A stretch of 64,000 nt of DNA from contig NC_092337.1 in assembly GCF_046630445.1 (NCBI RefSeq), positions 368,112,001 to 368,176,000 on the forward strand. The letters run 5' to 3'. Each line of letters begins with the position of its first letter. Position 1 is the stretch's first letter. The notes under the pieces are model-generated. The model saw only the letters and a list, made by a program, of their open reading frames with translations. It ran no database searches and was not told the DNA's origin. Position numbers and translations under genes: made by a program. Shown piece after piece: positions 1 to 13,271 of this stretch. The DNA is from Rutidosis leptorrhynchoides. Taxonomy: Eukaryota > Streptophyta > Magnoliopsida > Asterales > Asteraceae.

Positions 1-66
1 GATGGTGGGAGGGTTTGAGGGTGTTACGGGGGAGCTAGAGGTCTCGGGTTCGAGTCCCGTCTTGGA
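1..66 (+). repeat. tRNA-like (SINE-like) segment in E1 5' LTR
   Basis: A near-perfect pol III B box GGTTCGAGTCC (47-57) lies inside a T-arm-like stem (CGGG/CCCG). A possible A box (GGTTTGAGGG) lies about 35 bases upstream, and a T-run follows. This looks like a tRNA-derived SINE head captured by the LTR. It is not a tRNA gene: there is no anticodon arm or acceptor pairing. The second copy is at about 7993-8060. Confidence 0.5.
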
Positions 67-109
67 CATTTTTTTTGAAAAAGCTACATAAGGTAGTTTC
101 CTTTCTCAT

Positions 110-110
110 A

Positions 111-190
<80 letters not shown>
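110..190. repeat. (ATT)n microsatellite
   Basis: Uninterrupted ATT repeats directly follow the tRNA-like segment. AT-rich degenerate ATT/ATC sequence continues to about 730. Confidence 0.95.
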
Positions 191-1690
191 TACTAATATA
201 ATTATTAAGAATCATTTATTATTATTGTTATTATTAGTATCATAATAATTATTATTATTATCATAGTTATAGGTATTATAACTATTATTATAAGTATCAT
301 TAATGTTGTTATTATTATTAATTTTATCATTATTATTAATAGCAAAAGTATTATTATTAATATTAGCATCATTAATATTAATAAGATTATTAGTATTGTT
401 ATTATTAAATTTATTATCATTAATATCATTCATTGTAAATTAGTTATTTTTACTACTATTATCAATATCATTATTGTTATCATTATTACTAAAAGTATCA
501 TTATTTTTAAATCTATCTTTTTATTAAAAATTAATATTTTCATTTAAAGTAACATTTTACCAAAATTATCTTTTTATATCAATAAAAACTATCACTATTA
601 TTATTAGAATGATCATTATCACTATTATTTTAGTAACCTTATTATCACTACAATTATTATTAAATTTATTAACATTAATACTAATATCATTATTTTTATG
701 ATTATTATTACTAATACTAAAATATTTTAATTTACCTTTTTAAATTAACATTAAATACTTATGTCAAATATTGAAAACAAATATATATTAAGTTTTAATA
801 CACGATATGATACATCTAAACACCAAAATATGATATTTACAATAAAAGACATATCATATAATTTAAATATGATATATACATATATTAAGTATTAATTTAA
901 AATATATAAAATGAATATAGCTAATTAAGTAATTAATTATTAATATAAGAAGTATATTAATAATATTAATATATATAAACTGGTTAATTGTCATTATATG
1001 TTTTAATATATATAATTGATATAGGTTCGTGAATTCAAGGATAACTCTGCACTTGTTCAGTGCCGTCATATGCATATTTACTACAAACTATCGTATCGTA
1101 TCGTGAGTTTTCATAGTTCCCCTTTTATATATATTTTTGGGCTGAGAATACATGCAATGTTTTATATCTGTTTTACAAAATAGATACAAGTACTAAACTT
1201 AATTCTACGTGGGTTAGAATCATAAATATTCCCCTAGCTTGGTAACGTAATCTATTGGTCTCTGTAACGTAGGTGCAAATTCTATTGATAGATCTATCGG
1301 GTTTGACAACCCCATCCGGGCTAGTCTGTTTAGTACTTCGAGGGTATTTTTCGCACTTGATTCGGTGCTCTATAGACATCAGGGGTATTCATTATTATAT
1401 TATTATCGTTAAGGCTGTTACCAGGTGCCCATCATTGTAGAATCTTTTTATTACACTTCGGTGTAAGGATATTTATGGAAACTGAAATCTTGTGATCTAT
1501 TACTATTATCAAAATCATTAATTATGACAAACCTATGAACTCACTCAACCTCGTGTTGACTTTTTAAGCATGTTTATTCTCAGGTACTTTTTGCTTCCGC
1601 TGTAAAACTTTGTTGTTACATAGAAGTCAAGCCAAGCACTGGGACCAGAGTTAACATCGCCGTTAATGGTTTTTGACGGGGTGTTAAATT

Positions 1691-1702
1691 TGGTATCAGA
1701 GT
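1691..1702 (+). other. E1 primer-binding site (initiator Met-tRNA)
   Basis: TGGTATCAGAGT matches the plant consensus TGGTATCAGAGC, complementary to the 3' end of initiator Met-tRNA, with one mismatch. It starts two bases after the LTR end. The following GGTCTTAGCGAAC and the repeated TGCATTAGTG.GTCT words (1728-1773) are shared with E2. Confidence 0.85.
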
Positions 1703-3170
1703 GTTGGTCTTAGCGAACTAGAATTTGCATTAGTGTGTCTAACCGGTAGTTGTTAGAATGCATTAGTGAGTCTGGATTTTGACCGTACGTGTTTATTTTA
1801 AATTTTACTTATCATTTCTTGCCGGAAAGTTTCAACTTATTTTTAAGGCAATTCTCTATATGATTGAATGCTTTCGACTCGATAAGCAAACTTATTATTA
1901 TGAGTCTCAAAATTTTGAAAGGTTTTATGAAGTTATTTTATGAGACTAAATTATATTCTAATATTCCTATATTATCTATTAAATAAAAAGGTGTGACTAT
2001 GTGTTTGTACGTTCCTACGTATAACGTTTTTATTCGATGAATCGTCTCGGTTTCCAAACCAACGATTAGACTTTCGAGATTTCCAAATCCGAATTATTTT
2101 AATACGCTATTCCGATGTCGTATGAGTTAATAAAATATTCCTATGTTTTATTTCTTAAATTATTATTCTTCTCGCGTATTTAATTTGCGTAGCGGTATTT
2201 TTCTCGGATCACGCTCGTTTAATCGTCGGGCCAATTTATAAAAATCAAATTTTTATGAGTGGGTCATCTAGGACATGTTGGCTGAAATTCTCATGGATAA
2301 CCCAGATTTATAAGGTGCATTAAAGTCTAGTCTACAGCCTGACCTATAGCTTTAGAACATTATTACTTGCATCACATATATGCATATCTTTTATTCTGTC
2401 ACTCCGGGAGGAACTCCTATTGTGATTCACAATATTCAATAACTCATACGCATTATCTTTATAAAACCACCTCGGTTGGTTAAACCGAGGGCTGTCACTC
2501 ATCGTTATTGAAATTTTCGACATTCATATGTCATCTATCATGGTTTTATGTATTACGTATGTATTACATGAAATATTATCCATGATTTTTAAAACTCCTA
2601 TATTTGTTGCTATTCATACTCAAACGTATATAACTCCCTGTTATATCACGTACCTATATGCCTTATGCCTTTATGCATCGGTTTGTGAACCAGAAAATGT
2701 CATTGGGTTATTGAGAATCTCAAAGACATTATAATGTCATCACTACTCATATTCATAACTTTTAAATCTTTGATTTCTCGTTATTTTTTATCATTGAACT
2801 TTCTTGACGGATGGCGTCTACAAAACTCTAGGATGGAAGGGTTTGGATTACCAATTTAAAGGATCCTATAGCTCAAGCCCCTAGACCTGAATAGGTCATT
2901 ACGAATTGAAAGTCTTTAATCGAAAGTTTATCTGATTACATACTTATCATTTTTAATCTACACACGTCATACTGCAATTATTGCATAAATGGAGTATAGA
3001 AAAATTACATCTTATCATATCTATCCCAGTAAACTTTGTCTACCACTTTTTCTAAATTTTCTCCGTAAATCACGGAAATCTTTTTGCTATATATACGTAT
3101 TCAAGAAGACGAATATATCATTCAGTATCCAACACTCATTTCATATCAAACCCTATTCCAAACACATAAT
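1703..3170 (+). other. E1 leader and upstream internal region, non-coding
   Basis: Internal sequence between the primer site and the gag-like remnant. It contains an LTR-like stretch (about 1980-2260, resembling 6340-6660), with the phrases TGTGACTATGTGTTTG, CGTATAACG and TCGTTTAATCGTCGGGCC. Part of it may therefore be derived from the LTR 5' region. No convincing gene is seen. Confidence 0.4.
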
Positions 3171-3671
3171 ATGAATTTCTCACTTGATTCCTCGAGCTCG
3201 ACAGGCAATGTAACCGGAACGAACGAACCAATTAGACATCATCAATTCTGGATGAATTGGGGATGGGTTCGTAGTCGACTCAATCAATGGAGACAAAAAG
3301 AAGGCCATCCCTTCCACCAACCGAATTCACCTCTTGGCGAAGAACCTGAAGCACTTACCGGCGAACTAATCTGAAACACCATTTTCACCCTCATTTCCAG
3401 AACAGCTCGCCACGATTATATAATATCTAGAATTCTAGATCTTATTCGTCCCCTTGTCCGAACCGCCAATCCTCCCAGTATAATAGAAGAAGTCAATGAG
3501 CTTCGAGCTCAAGTAGTGGCTTTAGAAAATATGGTGCAAAACCTACAAGCACCAGCAGCATAACCAGCTCCACCAGTATCATCAGTATCACCACCAACAG
3601 CACCAGTACCACCAAAAACATCTGCATTCCACGCCTCAACATCACACTCAGTACCTCGAACATCAGCATAA
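3171..3671 (+). pseudogene. LARD gag-like protein remnant (E1)
   Basis: One frame from the ATG at 3171 to the TAA at 3669-3671 (167 codons) is interrupted only by TGA at 3372-3374 and TAA at 3561-3563. The first part has a Ser-rich start and a Trp-rich stretch (WMNWGWVRSRLNQW). The middle is Ile/Leu-rich, then comes a likely coiled coil (EEVNELRAQVVALENMVQNL) and a Pro/Ser/Thr tail. The homologous stretch in E2 (from 17949) aligns well but has different stops. The common ancestor therefore probably encoded one short protein of about 165-185 residues, about 1.5 kb downstream of the primer site, the usual gag position. There is no zinc knuckle, protease or RT. A gag-derived role is inference; no known family is recognised. 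Confidence 0.5.
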
Positions 3672-5225
3672 TATGCCCCATAGATACCAAGGAATATTAG
3701 TAATAATGAGTTAAGATGTATTGACTCATTCTTCCTAAAGAATTATATATGTATACTTTATATATATATACGGTTTGGAACAATAATAAATCTTTTCGTA
3801 CTAAGCTATTACGTGTGAATCTTAACTAGTATGTATTACTTGGTTAATTCATATCACTAATATGCTATGATGTACAACCTTCATTAATGATGTAACCATC
3901 ATTAACTACAATCTCTGTTTCAACTCAATGAATTCCATTTTATAATAAACCAAGTGTATCATTCAAATACATGTTTGATTGTATACTTTCATTTTCGATG
4001 TACTCGAAACTTTCTAGAAAACATCATTCATGCCTTGTGAATTTCACAAGAAATTCACGAGCACAAACATCATATACCGAGGTATATCAATAAGAATGAA
4101 CGATGAAGTATTGATTCATAACTTCATTAAAGAAATATTCCGCGATGATTATGTAATCTCTCAAGTTTTGAAGATTATTTATTCTCGTTCGAATCGCAAA
4201 TCAAATGAGTTTAATATTATATTAACTCGTTAAATCTATATTATATCTGAAGAATATATTTATGAAAGTATATCTTCATAAGGATTGTAATTAAAAATTA
4301 TTCTGTACAAACTGTTAATTGTGAAAATATTTTAACGGGTAGGTAAAACCCGAGAAATATTTATATCTCACATTAATATGTTACATTGTACATTCTTCAA
4401 ATTCTGATTCAATAATCAGTAGCTATTCTACTTACATTCACAAGATATATGTATCCGTGCACCAAAGAATAACCATTTTCATACAAATCAAACTACATAT
4501 TCTGATTTTGACATATCAGAATCCAAGTAAAGCTTTAGCAAGTGTTATCTTTCTAAAGATCATTACATTCATGAATAATATTCATTCGTATTCTATGATG
4601 AATTATCACATCAAACCACCGAAATTATCATTCATTACTTTTAAAATCAACAACGCCTATTCGTTAACCATTAGATCCGTTGACGATTACAATCAGCGTT
4701 TAATCATCTAAAAATAAAATTTCTTGAAACCATCTCGGATTGATAACCGATGATTCAAATATGGCTGCATTAAATGCAGAGGAAACAACAAAATTGTAGA
4801 AGGTCTTAAAGGCCAAAAGTTTGATAATAAAGAATGGTATAAGCTCAGATTTGGAACTGGAAAAATAGATTGAGCTAACTATGAAGGAGACTGTGGACAA
4901 ATCACAAGGACTAAACCTGTAATCAAAGAATCTAGATGATTCAATTTCTGATAAAAACCACAAAAGATCTCTTTACGTATTCTAAATCCTTACAGAAGAA
5001 TTTTCTTTATTATTCTTCGATCTCAGAAATTCTAGGATATCATCATATCTTTCGTTATAAATATCCTCTATATTTCTGAAGATATCTTCATAACGATTCT
5101 TGTCCGCAATTAATTATCTCTTTACGATTTCTTGATTACATCGTAAAGGAAACTGTTTAAGTTTCTATATTCTGTAAAATTCAAGTTTAACTTATAAATG
5201 TTTTGAAGAAATGTTGGGAATTGAA
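3672..5225 (+). other. E1 internal region, non-coding
   Basis: AT-rich sequence with no convincing ORF apart from the block at 4325-4362. Much of it aligns by eye with 18540-20800 of E2 (for example ATTCACTATCCTACTTACATTC-type phrases), so it is family-specific sequence rather than random insertion. Confidence 0.5.
4325..4362 (+). other. Internal polypurine-like block in an inverted repeat (E1)
   Basis: AACGGGTAGGTA, the same word found next to the 3' LTR, occurs here inside an inverted repeat: AAATATTT (4325-4332) pairs with AAATATTT (4355-4362), and CGGGT pairs with ACCCG. The homologous block in E2 is 18709-18746. A possible central polypurine tract or RNA hairpin. Confidence 0.5.
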
Positions 5226-5334
5226 GCATGAGTTAGTATAATATGATGACGTCAGGCCAACGTGATTATATTACAGTAAGTCATGCTAAATTTTTAGTGA
5301 AAGATGATGATTCATAGACTTTATAATCATCATT
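5226..5334 (+). other. Pair of conserved hairpins (E1)
   Basis: Hairpin 1 (5226-5286): arms GCATGAGTTAGTATAATAT and the near reverse complement ending GTAAGTCATGC. Hairpin 2: GATGATGATT (5303-5312) with AATCATCATT (5325-5334). Both are present in E2 at 20801-20915 with paired substitutions that keep the stems. Likely an RNA structure of the LARD genome. Confidence 0.6.
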
Positions 5335-6177
5335 TGCCATGTTACACGACTCTTACATTCTACTTAATCTCTGAACATATCAAGAAAATATACTCTTGAT
5401 ACTTCTATCCTCAGTAATTCTGGTAATTTACCAAATCAAATCGTGATATTACGCTTAGAACAGTAGGACCATTCGAAACTTCATACCTACAAATTCTGGA
5501 CCATTACTCGCTTTACTTAGAGTCGAGAAGAGAATAAAAAGGCAAAGAGCTCCGAAATATAAGAAAAAATATAAAGCCTGATAACAACACATAAATTATA
5601 AACCGTGTATATCAATACGTATTGCAACGTAAAGACACGGGAGAATTAAAAACATTATAACCCTAAGGGCATAGTAGAAGTAAACAGATTCCTCTGGTGA
5701 TAAATGAAAAAGAAGAATGACTGCATATATGGTCAATATAATAACAAGTATCAATACGGAATTGAGCATATTAACAAATATTTTGGAAGTATGAATTTAG
5801 GAAAAAAGTATAGAAGTGGTGAAGATAATGAAACGGAAGAAGCTAATTTATAGTAAAATTCCAAACACAGCAATCGAGGCAATTCACCGCATTTAATCAA
5901 AGAAAATCTCAAATTCCTTAATTACCGGAGAATCGAATCTTGTAAAGATTACGAAGATTTCTATAATTCCTTGAAATTCGGAAATCAATCGTGACTACAT
6001 CAAAAGTTGAGGCGAATATTTAATTTCCTCATTTCACTCTTTTACGATAGCTTCGTTTATACTCTTCCTGTAATCGAATCGTTTTATCTATATTACTTAA
6101 TAATGATAAAACTCTATTTATCAACTCATATTCATCATAAAAAAACATTTTTATTGTTAGCCATGATGACCACAATC
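5335..6177 (+). other. E1 internal region between the hairpins and the 3' terminal signal
   Basis: No gene is seen. The end (about 6030-6177) aligns with 21930-22062 of E2. The middle (about 5640-6030) has no counterpart to the ORF segment present in E2. Confidence 0.4.
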
Positions 6178-6213
6178 AAATTTCGGGACAAAATTTCTTT
6201 AACGGGTAGGTAC
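6178..6213 (+). other. E1 3' terminal hairpin and polypurine tract
   Basis: AAATTTCGGGACAAAATTT (one mismatch to the hairpin AAATTTCG-GGA-CGAAATTT seen in E2, E4 and E6), followed by CTTTAACGGGTAGGTAC and then the LTR start TGTCACGACCC. The expected site for plus-strand priming. Confidence 0.7.
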
Positions 6214-7992
6214 TGTCACGACCCTACTTTTTTCGTTATCTTTTACGATAAATATTTAACTTTTATTAATTGGTATCCTTGTTATGTCATTTTTATATGA
6301 AAAATTATATTAAAATAATTAAAATAATATTTCAATATTAATTGTTGAATGAAAATGTGTATTCATGTGTTATTACATTTCAACGTATAACGGTTATATT
6401 TTGAAGAATCGTTTCGGTTTTCAAACCAACGATTATATATTCATGATTTTTAAATCCGAATTCTTTTATATGACATTCCTATGTCATTAGAAATATGAAA
6501 ATATTCCTATATTTTATTTCGTGAATTATTATTCTTCCCGCATATTATAAATCGCGTAATGTCTTATTTATCGGATCGAGATCGTTTTATCGTTCGAGTC
6601 TCAGCATTAAATTCTGGTCACCACCTCAATTTAAGAAATCATTTTAAGTGGGATATGTTATAATACCCCGATAATTTATATTAAAAAATATAGTTAATCA
6701 ACGATATTAATTAACCCTTTAGACCAAATTATAAATGAATTTGATGTATTAGTACAATATTATCACTAGTATTATTGTTATCATTATTAATATCATTATT
6801 ATTATGATTAGTAGTAAAATTTTGACGTTAGTTATTATTATGATTATTAATATTATTATCATAATTATTATTACCATTATCATTAATAATTAATATAGTT
6901 ATTATTATTAACATAAAAATAATACCATTTATTATTATCATTTATTATTATCGTTTTTATAAATTATTATTATCATTATTATTAATTTTATTATTATATT
7001 ATCAAATTATTATTATTAATACATTATTAATTAGTTATTAATATATTTAATAATAATATTAATTAAAAATAAAAAGTCAAATAAAATGTACTGAATATAT
7101 AAATCTGTTTATTTTTTTTATTGTGATCAACTTTATATTTTTTTTGATTAAATTATACGAATGAATCCACAAACAAATTAGGTATTAATCTGCTTTTTAT
7201 TTTTAAATTTGATGATATCTGTTTTTATTAATAGCGATCTGCAATCTGTTTTTAATTTTTTTAAGCCATCGTAATTTTTTTATCTGCTATATTTTATCAT
7301 CCTCATCGACCCATTATCACTAAACAATTATAAAGATTTCTGCTTTACACATCTGAATAACATCATCCTTATCGTTATATACGGGGTATAGTTGCAGTAA
7401 TTAAAAATCAAACAGAAAAAATACAGCAAAAAGCTCGATACCTCTGTTCATATTCATCTTTTGAAAAGCTTTAAAATCGAATCAATTTTAAAATCCATAA
7501 ATGCTATGGTGTTAGGAATCCTTCATTCATACTATCTGTAAAATACCAACTCCCAATTCTTTCTATCGAGCCTGAATTGTTGAGTCAAAGTTTCAAAATT
7601 TAAAAGTCAACAATTGTTCTTCGATTAAATTCGAGTTCTCTGTTGTAATTCAAGTCCAATTGATGATTTCAATAGTTTCTATGAATGATTCACAAACTAT
7701 TCATGTTATAATCATAGTCCATTACGTGATCAAATTTAAAAATCATTTTTTTTTTCTTAAAGTGTAGCGAACAGCAGCAGCACTCTTAAATTTTTAATTT
7801 TATTTTTTTTGTTAATTAATCTCAAATAATTGGTTATGTGTTGGATATTAAGTCCTAAATTCGATTCTGTAACAATTATTAAGATTAGAAATGATTTTGG
7901 AATGGATTGAATAAGTGAAGAAGAAGAAGGTATAAGAACACAGAATATATGGTTAAATAAATATCGTCTGGAGTATTAATCAAAAAAGCAAG

Positions 7993-8060
7993 GATGGTGG
8001 GATGGTTTGAGGGTGTTACGGGGGAGCTAGAGGTCTCGGGTTCGAGTCCCGTCTTGGACA
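7993..8060 (+). repeat. tRNA-like (SINE-like) segment in E1 3' LTR
   Basis: Copy of the segment at 1-66, with the B box GGTTCGAGTCC at 8039-8049, an A-box-like GATGGTTTGAGGG at about 8001-8013 and a T-run after it. A long (ATT)n follows at 8101-8205. Confidence 0.5.
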
Positions 8061-8100
8061 TTTTTTTTTGAAAAAGCTACATAAGGTAGTTTCCTTTCTC

Positions 8101-8205
<105 letters not shown>

Positions 8206-9736
8206 ACTAATATAATTATTAAGAATCATTTATTATTATTGTTATTATTAGTATCATAATAATTATTATTATTATCATAGTTATAAGTATTATAACTATT
8301 ATTATAAGTATCATTAATGTTGTTATTATTATTAATTTTATCATTGTTATTAATAACAAAAGTATTATTATTAATATTAGCATCATTAATATTAATAAGA
8401 TTATTAGTATTGTTATTATTAAATTTATTATCATTAATATCATTCATAGTAAATTAGTTATTTTTACTACTATTATCAATATCATTATTGTTATCATTAT
8501 TGTTATCATTATTACTAAAAGTATCATTATTTTTATATCTATCTTTTTATTAAAAATTAACATTTTCATTTAAAGTAACATTTTACTAAAATTATCTTTT
8601 TATATCAATAAAAATTGTCACTATTATTATTAGAATGATCATTATCACTATTATTTTAGTAACCTTATTATCACTACAATTATTATTAAATTTATTAACT
8701 TTAAAACTTATATCATTATTTTTATGATTATTATTACTAATACTAAAATATTTTAATTTACCTTTTTAAATTAACATTAAATACTTATGTCAAATATTGA
8801 AAACAAATATATATATTAAGTTTTAATACATGATATGATACGTCTAAACACCAAAATATGATATTTACAATAAAAGACATATCATATACTTTAAATATGA
8901 TATATACATATATTAAGTATTAATTTAAAATATATAAAATGAATATAGCTAATTAAGTAATTAATTATTAATATAAGAAGTATATTAAAAATATTAATAT
9001 ATATAAACTGGTTAATTGTCATTATATGTTTTAATATATATATAATTGATATAGGTTCGTGAATTCAAGGACAACTCTGCACTTGTTCAGTGCCGTCATA
9101 TGCATATTTACTATAAACTATCGTATCGTATCGTGAGTTTTCATAGTTCCCCTTTTATATATATTTTTGGGCTAAGAATACATGTAATGTTTTATATCTG
9201 TTTTACAAAATAGATACAAGTACTAAACTTAATTCTACGTGGGTTAGAATCACAAATATTCCCCTAGCTTGGTAACGTAATCTATTGGTCTCTGTACTGT
9301 AGGCGCGAATCCTATTGATAGATCTATCGGGTTTGACAACCCCATCCGGGCTAGTCGCGCTAGCCGTCAACGGATGTTTAGTACTTCGAGAGTATTTTTC
9401 GTACTTAATTCGGTGCTCTATAGACATCAGGGGTATTCATTATTATATTATTATCGTTAAGGCTGTTACCAGGTGCCCATGGTTGTAGAATCTTTTTATT
9501 ACACTGCGGTGTAAGGATATTTATGGAAACTAAAATCTTGTGATCTATTATTATTATCAAAATCATTAATTATGACAAACCTATGAACTCACTCAACCTC
9601 GTGTTGACTTTTTAAACATGTTTATTCTCAGGTACTTTTTCCTTCCGCTGTAAAACTTTGCTGTTACATAGAAGTCAAAGCAAGCACTGGGACTAGAGTT
9701 AACATCGCCGTTAATGGTTTTTGACGGGGTGTTAAA

Positions 9737-11772
9737 CTTATCGTTCCCAATCTCAACCCCATTAATCAATTTTTTCATTGTTGCAATCTTCAAAAGCTGG
9801 TTTAATCCTTCCCCGGCAAGGATGAAAATAAAGGGAGATAATGGGTCTCCTTGTCTTACGCTCCTTTTGGGGAAGAATTGGTCGGTGGGTGAACCATTAA
9901 TTAAAACCGAGTTCGAAGTCGAGTTAAGGCAAGACATAATCCATTTGACCCATTTAGCCCCAAAACCCATTGCATTCATTATGGAACTTAAAAAGTCCCA
10001 ATCTAGACAATCAAAGGCTTTTTCAAAGTCAACTTTAAAAATGAAGCTTTTTTGTTTTGTTGATCTAAGGTCATCAATAGACTCAAGAGCAATTAAGACA
10101 CCATCAAGAATGTATCTATTAGAAATAAAAGCACTTTGCTCGTCACTTATTAGTCTCGGGATAACTTTTCTGATTCGGTTTGCAAGTAATTTTGAAAGAA
10201 TTTTATAATAGCTACCGATGAGACTAATAGGCCTGTAATTAGAAAAATTGAGAGGATCATTGACCTTCGGGATAAGTGTGATGAAGGAGGCATTGCAACC
10301 GTTGGAGATGGTTCCTGTTTCCCAGAACCAATTTAGAGCATTAAGGAGATCGCCTTTGATTATGTCCCAGAATTTGATGTAGAACGATATGTTAAAACCA
10401 TCCGGGCCCGGCGTTTGTTTCTACCGCAACCTTTGACTGCATCTAGTACTTCAGATTCAGTAAATGTAGATTCTAGACCTACTGCTGAATTTGGGTCAAT
10501 TTTTGGTCCCTCCCAACTATTTAACATCCAAGCTTCCGAGGTGTTCTTCATGAAGAGTCCATGAAAAAAGTTAAAAGCTTCATTTTTTATAAGTAACGGG
10601 TTTGAATTCAATACCCCATCGATGTTGACGGCATAAATATTGTTTTTCTAATTCCTTCGGCGGATGTATGAGTGGAAGAATTTACTGTTCTCTTCCCCTT
10701 CTAGAGCCCATTTAAATCTTGATTTTTGCTTGAGCATCTCAATTTGTGACATCTCTTTATGAAGAAGGGTTTCCTTGTCTTTCATCCATTTGGTATATTA
10801 TTCATCATTTAGGTTGGATAGTTCGGCTTTCCTTTCCCATTCGTTCACTATACATGTCAATTCTTCTATTTCTGTTTTCAGTTTTCCATGTGAACTAGAG
10901 TACCATTTTCGTAACTCTTGTTTGACCAGCTTAAGTTTATCACAGAAAATGTAATCGGGTTTAACGCTGTTGGTGGTTTTCTCCCAAGTGGATTTGATGA
11001 TGTCGTAGGATTCTTCGTGTTTTAACCATTCATCAAAAACCTTAACGGGTTTAGGGCCAAAATCAACATTACCATCTTGTAAAATAAGAGGGCAATGATC
11101 CGTGTGCTTTTTATCCAAAACCATTACATTGAGATTCGGCCATTGAAGTACTAGATTTTCGGAGATGAGGAATCTATCAAGTTTGCTGAATTTTCTTCCG
11201 TTATCACTGATTCGAATGTAGGTTCTTCCTCCCAATGGCAAGTCAAGTAAAGAGTTATCTTTAATGAAATCATTGAAAAGTTTTGCTCTTCTATCACAGA
11301 ACTCCGTATTCTTTCTTTCCGAGGAGAATCTAACTTCGTTGAAATCACCAAAAATGGCCCACATTGCATCGTCATATTTCAAAATTTCATTGAGATCGTT
11401 CCACATTTTCTTTTTTTCCTGGTCATTTTGAGGTCCATAAGTATTCACAAGGATGAGCTCGATACCAACATCTTTCCAAAATCCTTTTATAACAATAAAG
11501 GAGTCACACTCAACAACACGGTTAGCAGTAAAAATATTGGGGTCCCATATCGTGATAATCCCGCCCGAGTTACCTTTTGATTTTTTAAAAGCGTAGTTAT
11601 AGTTGTTGTTACCCCAAACCTTTTCCACCTAAAGTTCTGAAATCTTTTCGGCTTTAGTTTCCTGGAGAGCTATAACATTAGGGTTTTGTTGAAAACAAAC
11701 GCGTTTGAACCAATTATATTTGGTTTTGTCATCTAGACCTAGACCTCTGATATTTAAGGATATAATCTTCAT
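9737..11772 (-). pseudogene. LINE ORF2: endonuclease and reverse transcriptase, broken
   Basis: The start is ATG at 11772 (MKIISLNIRGLG), the usual beginning of plant L1 ORF2. Endonuclease motifs in order are QETK, NTYGPQ, FGDFNEVR, SKLDRFLIS and TDHCPL, the last holding the Asp-His pair. Stops interrupt it at 11629-11631 (TAG), 10798-10800 (TAA) and about 10650 (TAG); a one-base frameshift lies near 10400. RT then reads openly to 9737 with NYRPISL, FKVDFEKAFD and RQGDPLSPFIFIL visible. The catalytic YADD box is absent because E1 interrupts the gene first. Function when intact: nicks target DNA and primes reverse transcription there. The copy is dead. Confidence 0.88.
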
Positions 11773-11829
11773 TTTAATCAACTTATTAAGTTCTCGATAA
11801 TAACGGAATAGATACAGAATGTACCTCAA

Positions 11830-13266
11830 CTTTTTGGTTGGGCCGGTTTCCTCTTTAATCCAAGAATTTCGCCAACATCCTCACCATGTAACGATTTTCC
11901 TGAGAAGGAATGGGAGCTACTGCCTTTACTGAATGAAGATGAATGAGTTGAGCAAGACTTGATTTTCAATTTTTTCCGGGTCGAATTTCTAGCTTGGGAC
12001 TTAGCCTTGAGAATTCTTGAAGTTGTATTCCATCTTCTAATATTAGTCCACACCGATTCGTTTGAGGTATTTTTTCTTTTTTTATTCGGAAATCCAGCTT
12101 GAATGTAAAAATAGAAGTGGAATTAGGTGGATCGAATTGGTCGGGTATGAAGGGTTTTGGGTTGTCAAAAATATTTGGGCTTGAGATTTGTGGAGTAGTA
12201 TTGAAACAGTTATTAGCATGGCCCAACAGGTCAATTGGGATGTAGTTATCTGGGTTGTTTTCACGTGGGGAGTGGGCTTGGGGGTAGTGGGCGAGGTGTT
12301 AACGGTTACAGGGCTAGGGTTGAAAGTGTCGTCTATAGGCTTAGAAGAAGTTGGTGATGCATTGGTTCTGGAGATTTTCTCGGGGGATGAAAGGTTTTTT
12401 GGGAGTTCATTTACCGATTGTGATCCCTCCTGGTCATTATGAGACACTTCGTTTTCAAGATCATTTAAAGGAGTTGTAGACCCGTTACAATTAATGTCTT
12501 CGTTAAAACTTGCTGACGTGGCAAAAACTTTTGGGTTACCCGTTTCATCGGCGAAGTTAGCTAATTCCGGTGGCCAATCATCTGCATCTTCATCATCTTT
12601 TGCAAATAGGTCATTACTAGAATCGTTATCATCATCATGATTGCTAGTGGAATCAAACGAATTAATGTTTTGGTCACATTCCTCCATTTCAATTTCCACT
12701 ATACTGTTTACGTCTTCAATTACCTGAACATTATATATGCTGCCATCATCGACCTTAACTTTAATGGAGGTATTGGTTAGTGCATCGCCCCATAATTTGA
12801 CGAGAACCTTACCGGTTACTAAGTTTTTATTTCCCTTAAAATCGCAATTATAGACATCGTAAATAGGCCCAAACCAACCTGCAATTTTTCTGAAATTCTT
12901 TTCCGACCAGCAGGTAATAGGGACGCCTTTGATTGTCAACCATGAAAGTCTTGCAGATTTAAAGCATTTGTCTTTAACCCTTCGTATGTTCTTGAGCCAG
13001 GTTAAAAGGATATGGTTTTCATCATTCATTACATTATCGACAGTGTTACCATCTTCGAAGGTTAAGCATATATCAAGGCCACCGAGATATTTAATGTTGA
13101 AATTTGATAAGCCCTCGGCAGTACATAAAGTTGGAAAGTCCTCAATAAGGTCCATGTATATTATTTCTCCAATAATGGCATTCTGAAGATTTTTTTTATT
13201 AGAATCAACAGGTTCCAGGGTAATCGTACGTGGTTTGTTTGCTGGGTTGGTGTATTCTAGGACACG
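11830..13266 (-). pseudogene. LINE ORF1, C-terminal part
   Basis: Continues the ORF1 frame from the other side of E3: when the insertion and one GTTAT copy are set aside, the frame is unbroken from 42993 into 13266. The protein part visible here has a region with WLTIKGVPITCWSEKNF, as in plant LINE ORF1 proteins that carry a DUF4283-like/RNA-binding segment. An acidic Asp/Asn-rich linker and a Ser/Pro/Thr-rich tail follow. Frameshifts near 12200 and 12050 break the end. ORF1 proteins bind element RNA in a ribonucleoprotein. It stops about 50 bases before the ORF2 start. Confidence 0.72.
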
Positions 13267-13271
13267 GTTAT
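13267..13271. other. E3 target-site duplication GTTAT (left copy)
   Basis: GTTAT precedes the LTR start TGATGTTATG, and the same five bases follow the distant LTR end at 42988-42992. This proves that the two LTRs, 27 kb apart, belong to one insertion. Confidence 0.92.

Larger units (their letters stand above)
1..1688 (+). repeat. E1 5' LTR (3' half only)
   Basis: Near-identical to 7993-9736; the main difference is a 19-21 base indel at about 9357-9376 and microsatellite length. It contains a tRNA-like segment, an ATT microsatellite, the conserved dyad GATAGATCTATC (1287-1298), and the U5 block with TTTATTCTCAGGTAC (to 1587) and CTTCCGCTGT. The end reads GACGGGGTGTTAAA rather than a canonical ...CA, and the same end is seen at 9736. 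Confidence 0.88.
9737..13271 (-). mobile_element. L1-type LINE, central/5' part (left fragment)
   Basis: Minus-strand non-LTR retrotransposon. Its ORF2 (apurinic-type endonuclease, then reverse transcriptase) runs leftwards to 9737, where E1 cuts it before the RT catalytic box. The ORF1 C-terminal part lies at the right, up to 13271, where E3 was inserted. The 5' part resumes at 42988. The rest of RT and the 3' end should lie left of the window, beyond the start of E1. Confidence 0.88.

Noticed and set aside
1..66. A tRNA gene
   Set aside because: B box and T-arm are good, but there is no complete cloverleaf, and it is repeated inside LTRs; called SINE-like.
110..450. Poly-Ile, poly-Asn and similar ORFs at 205-433, 8068-8447
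   Set aside because: They are translations of ATT/ATC microsatellite DNA in the E1 LTRs.
9714..10208. Plus-strand ORF of 164 codons
   Set aside because: Shadow of LINE reverse transcriptase on the minus strand.
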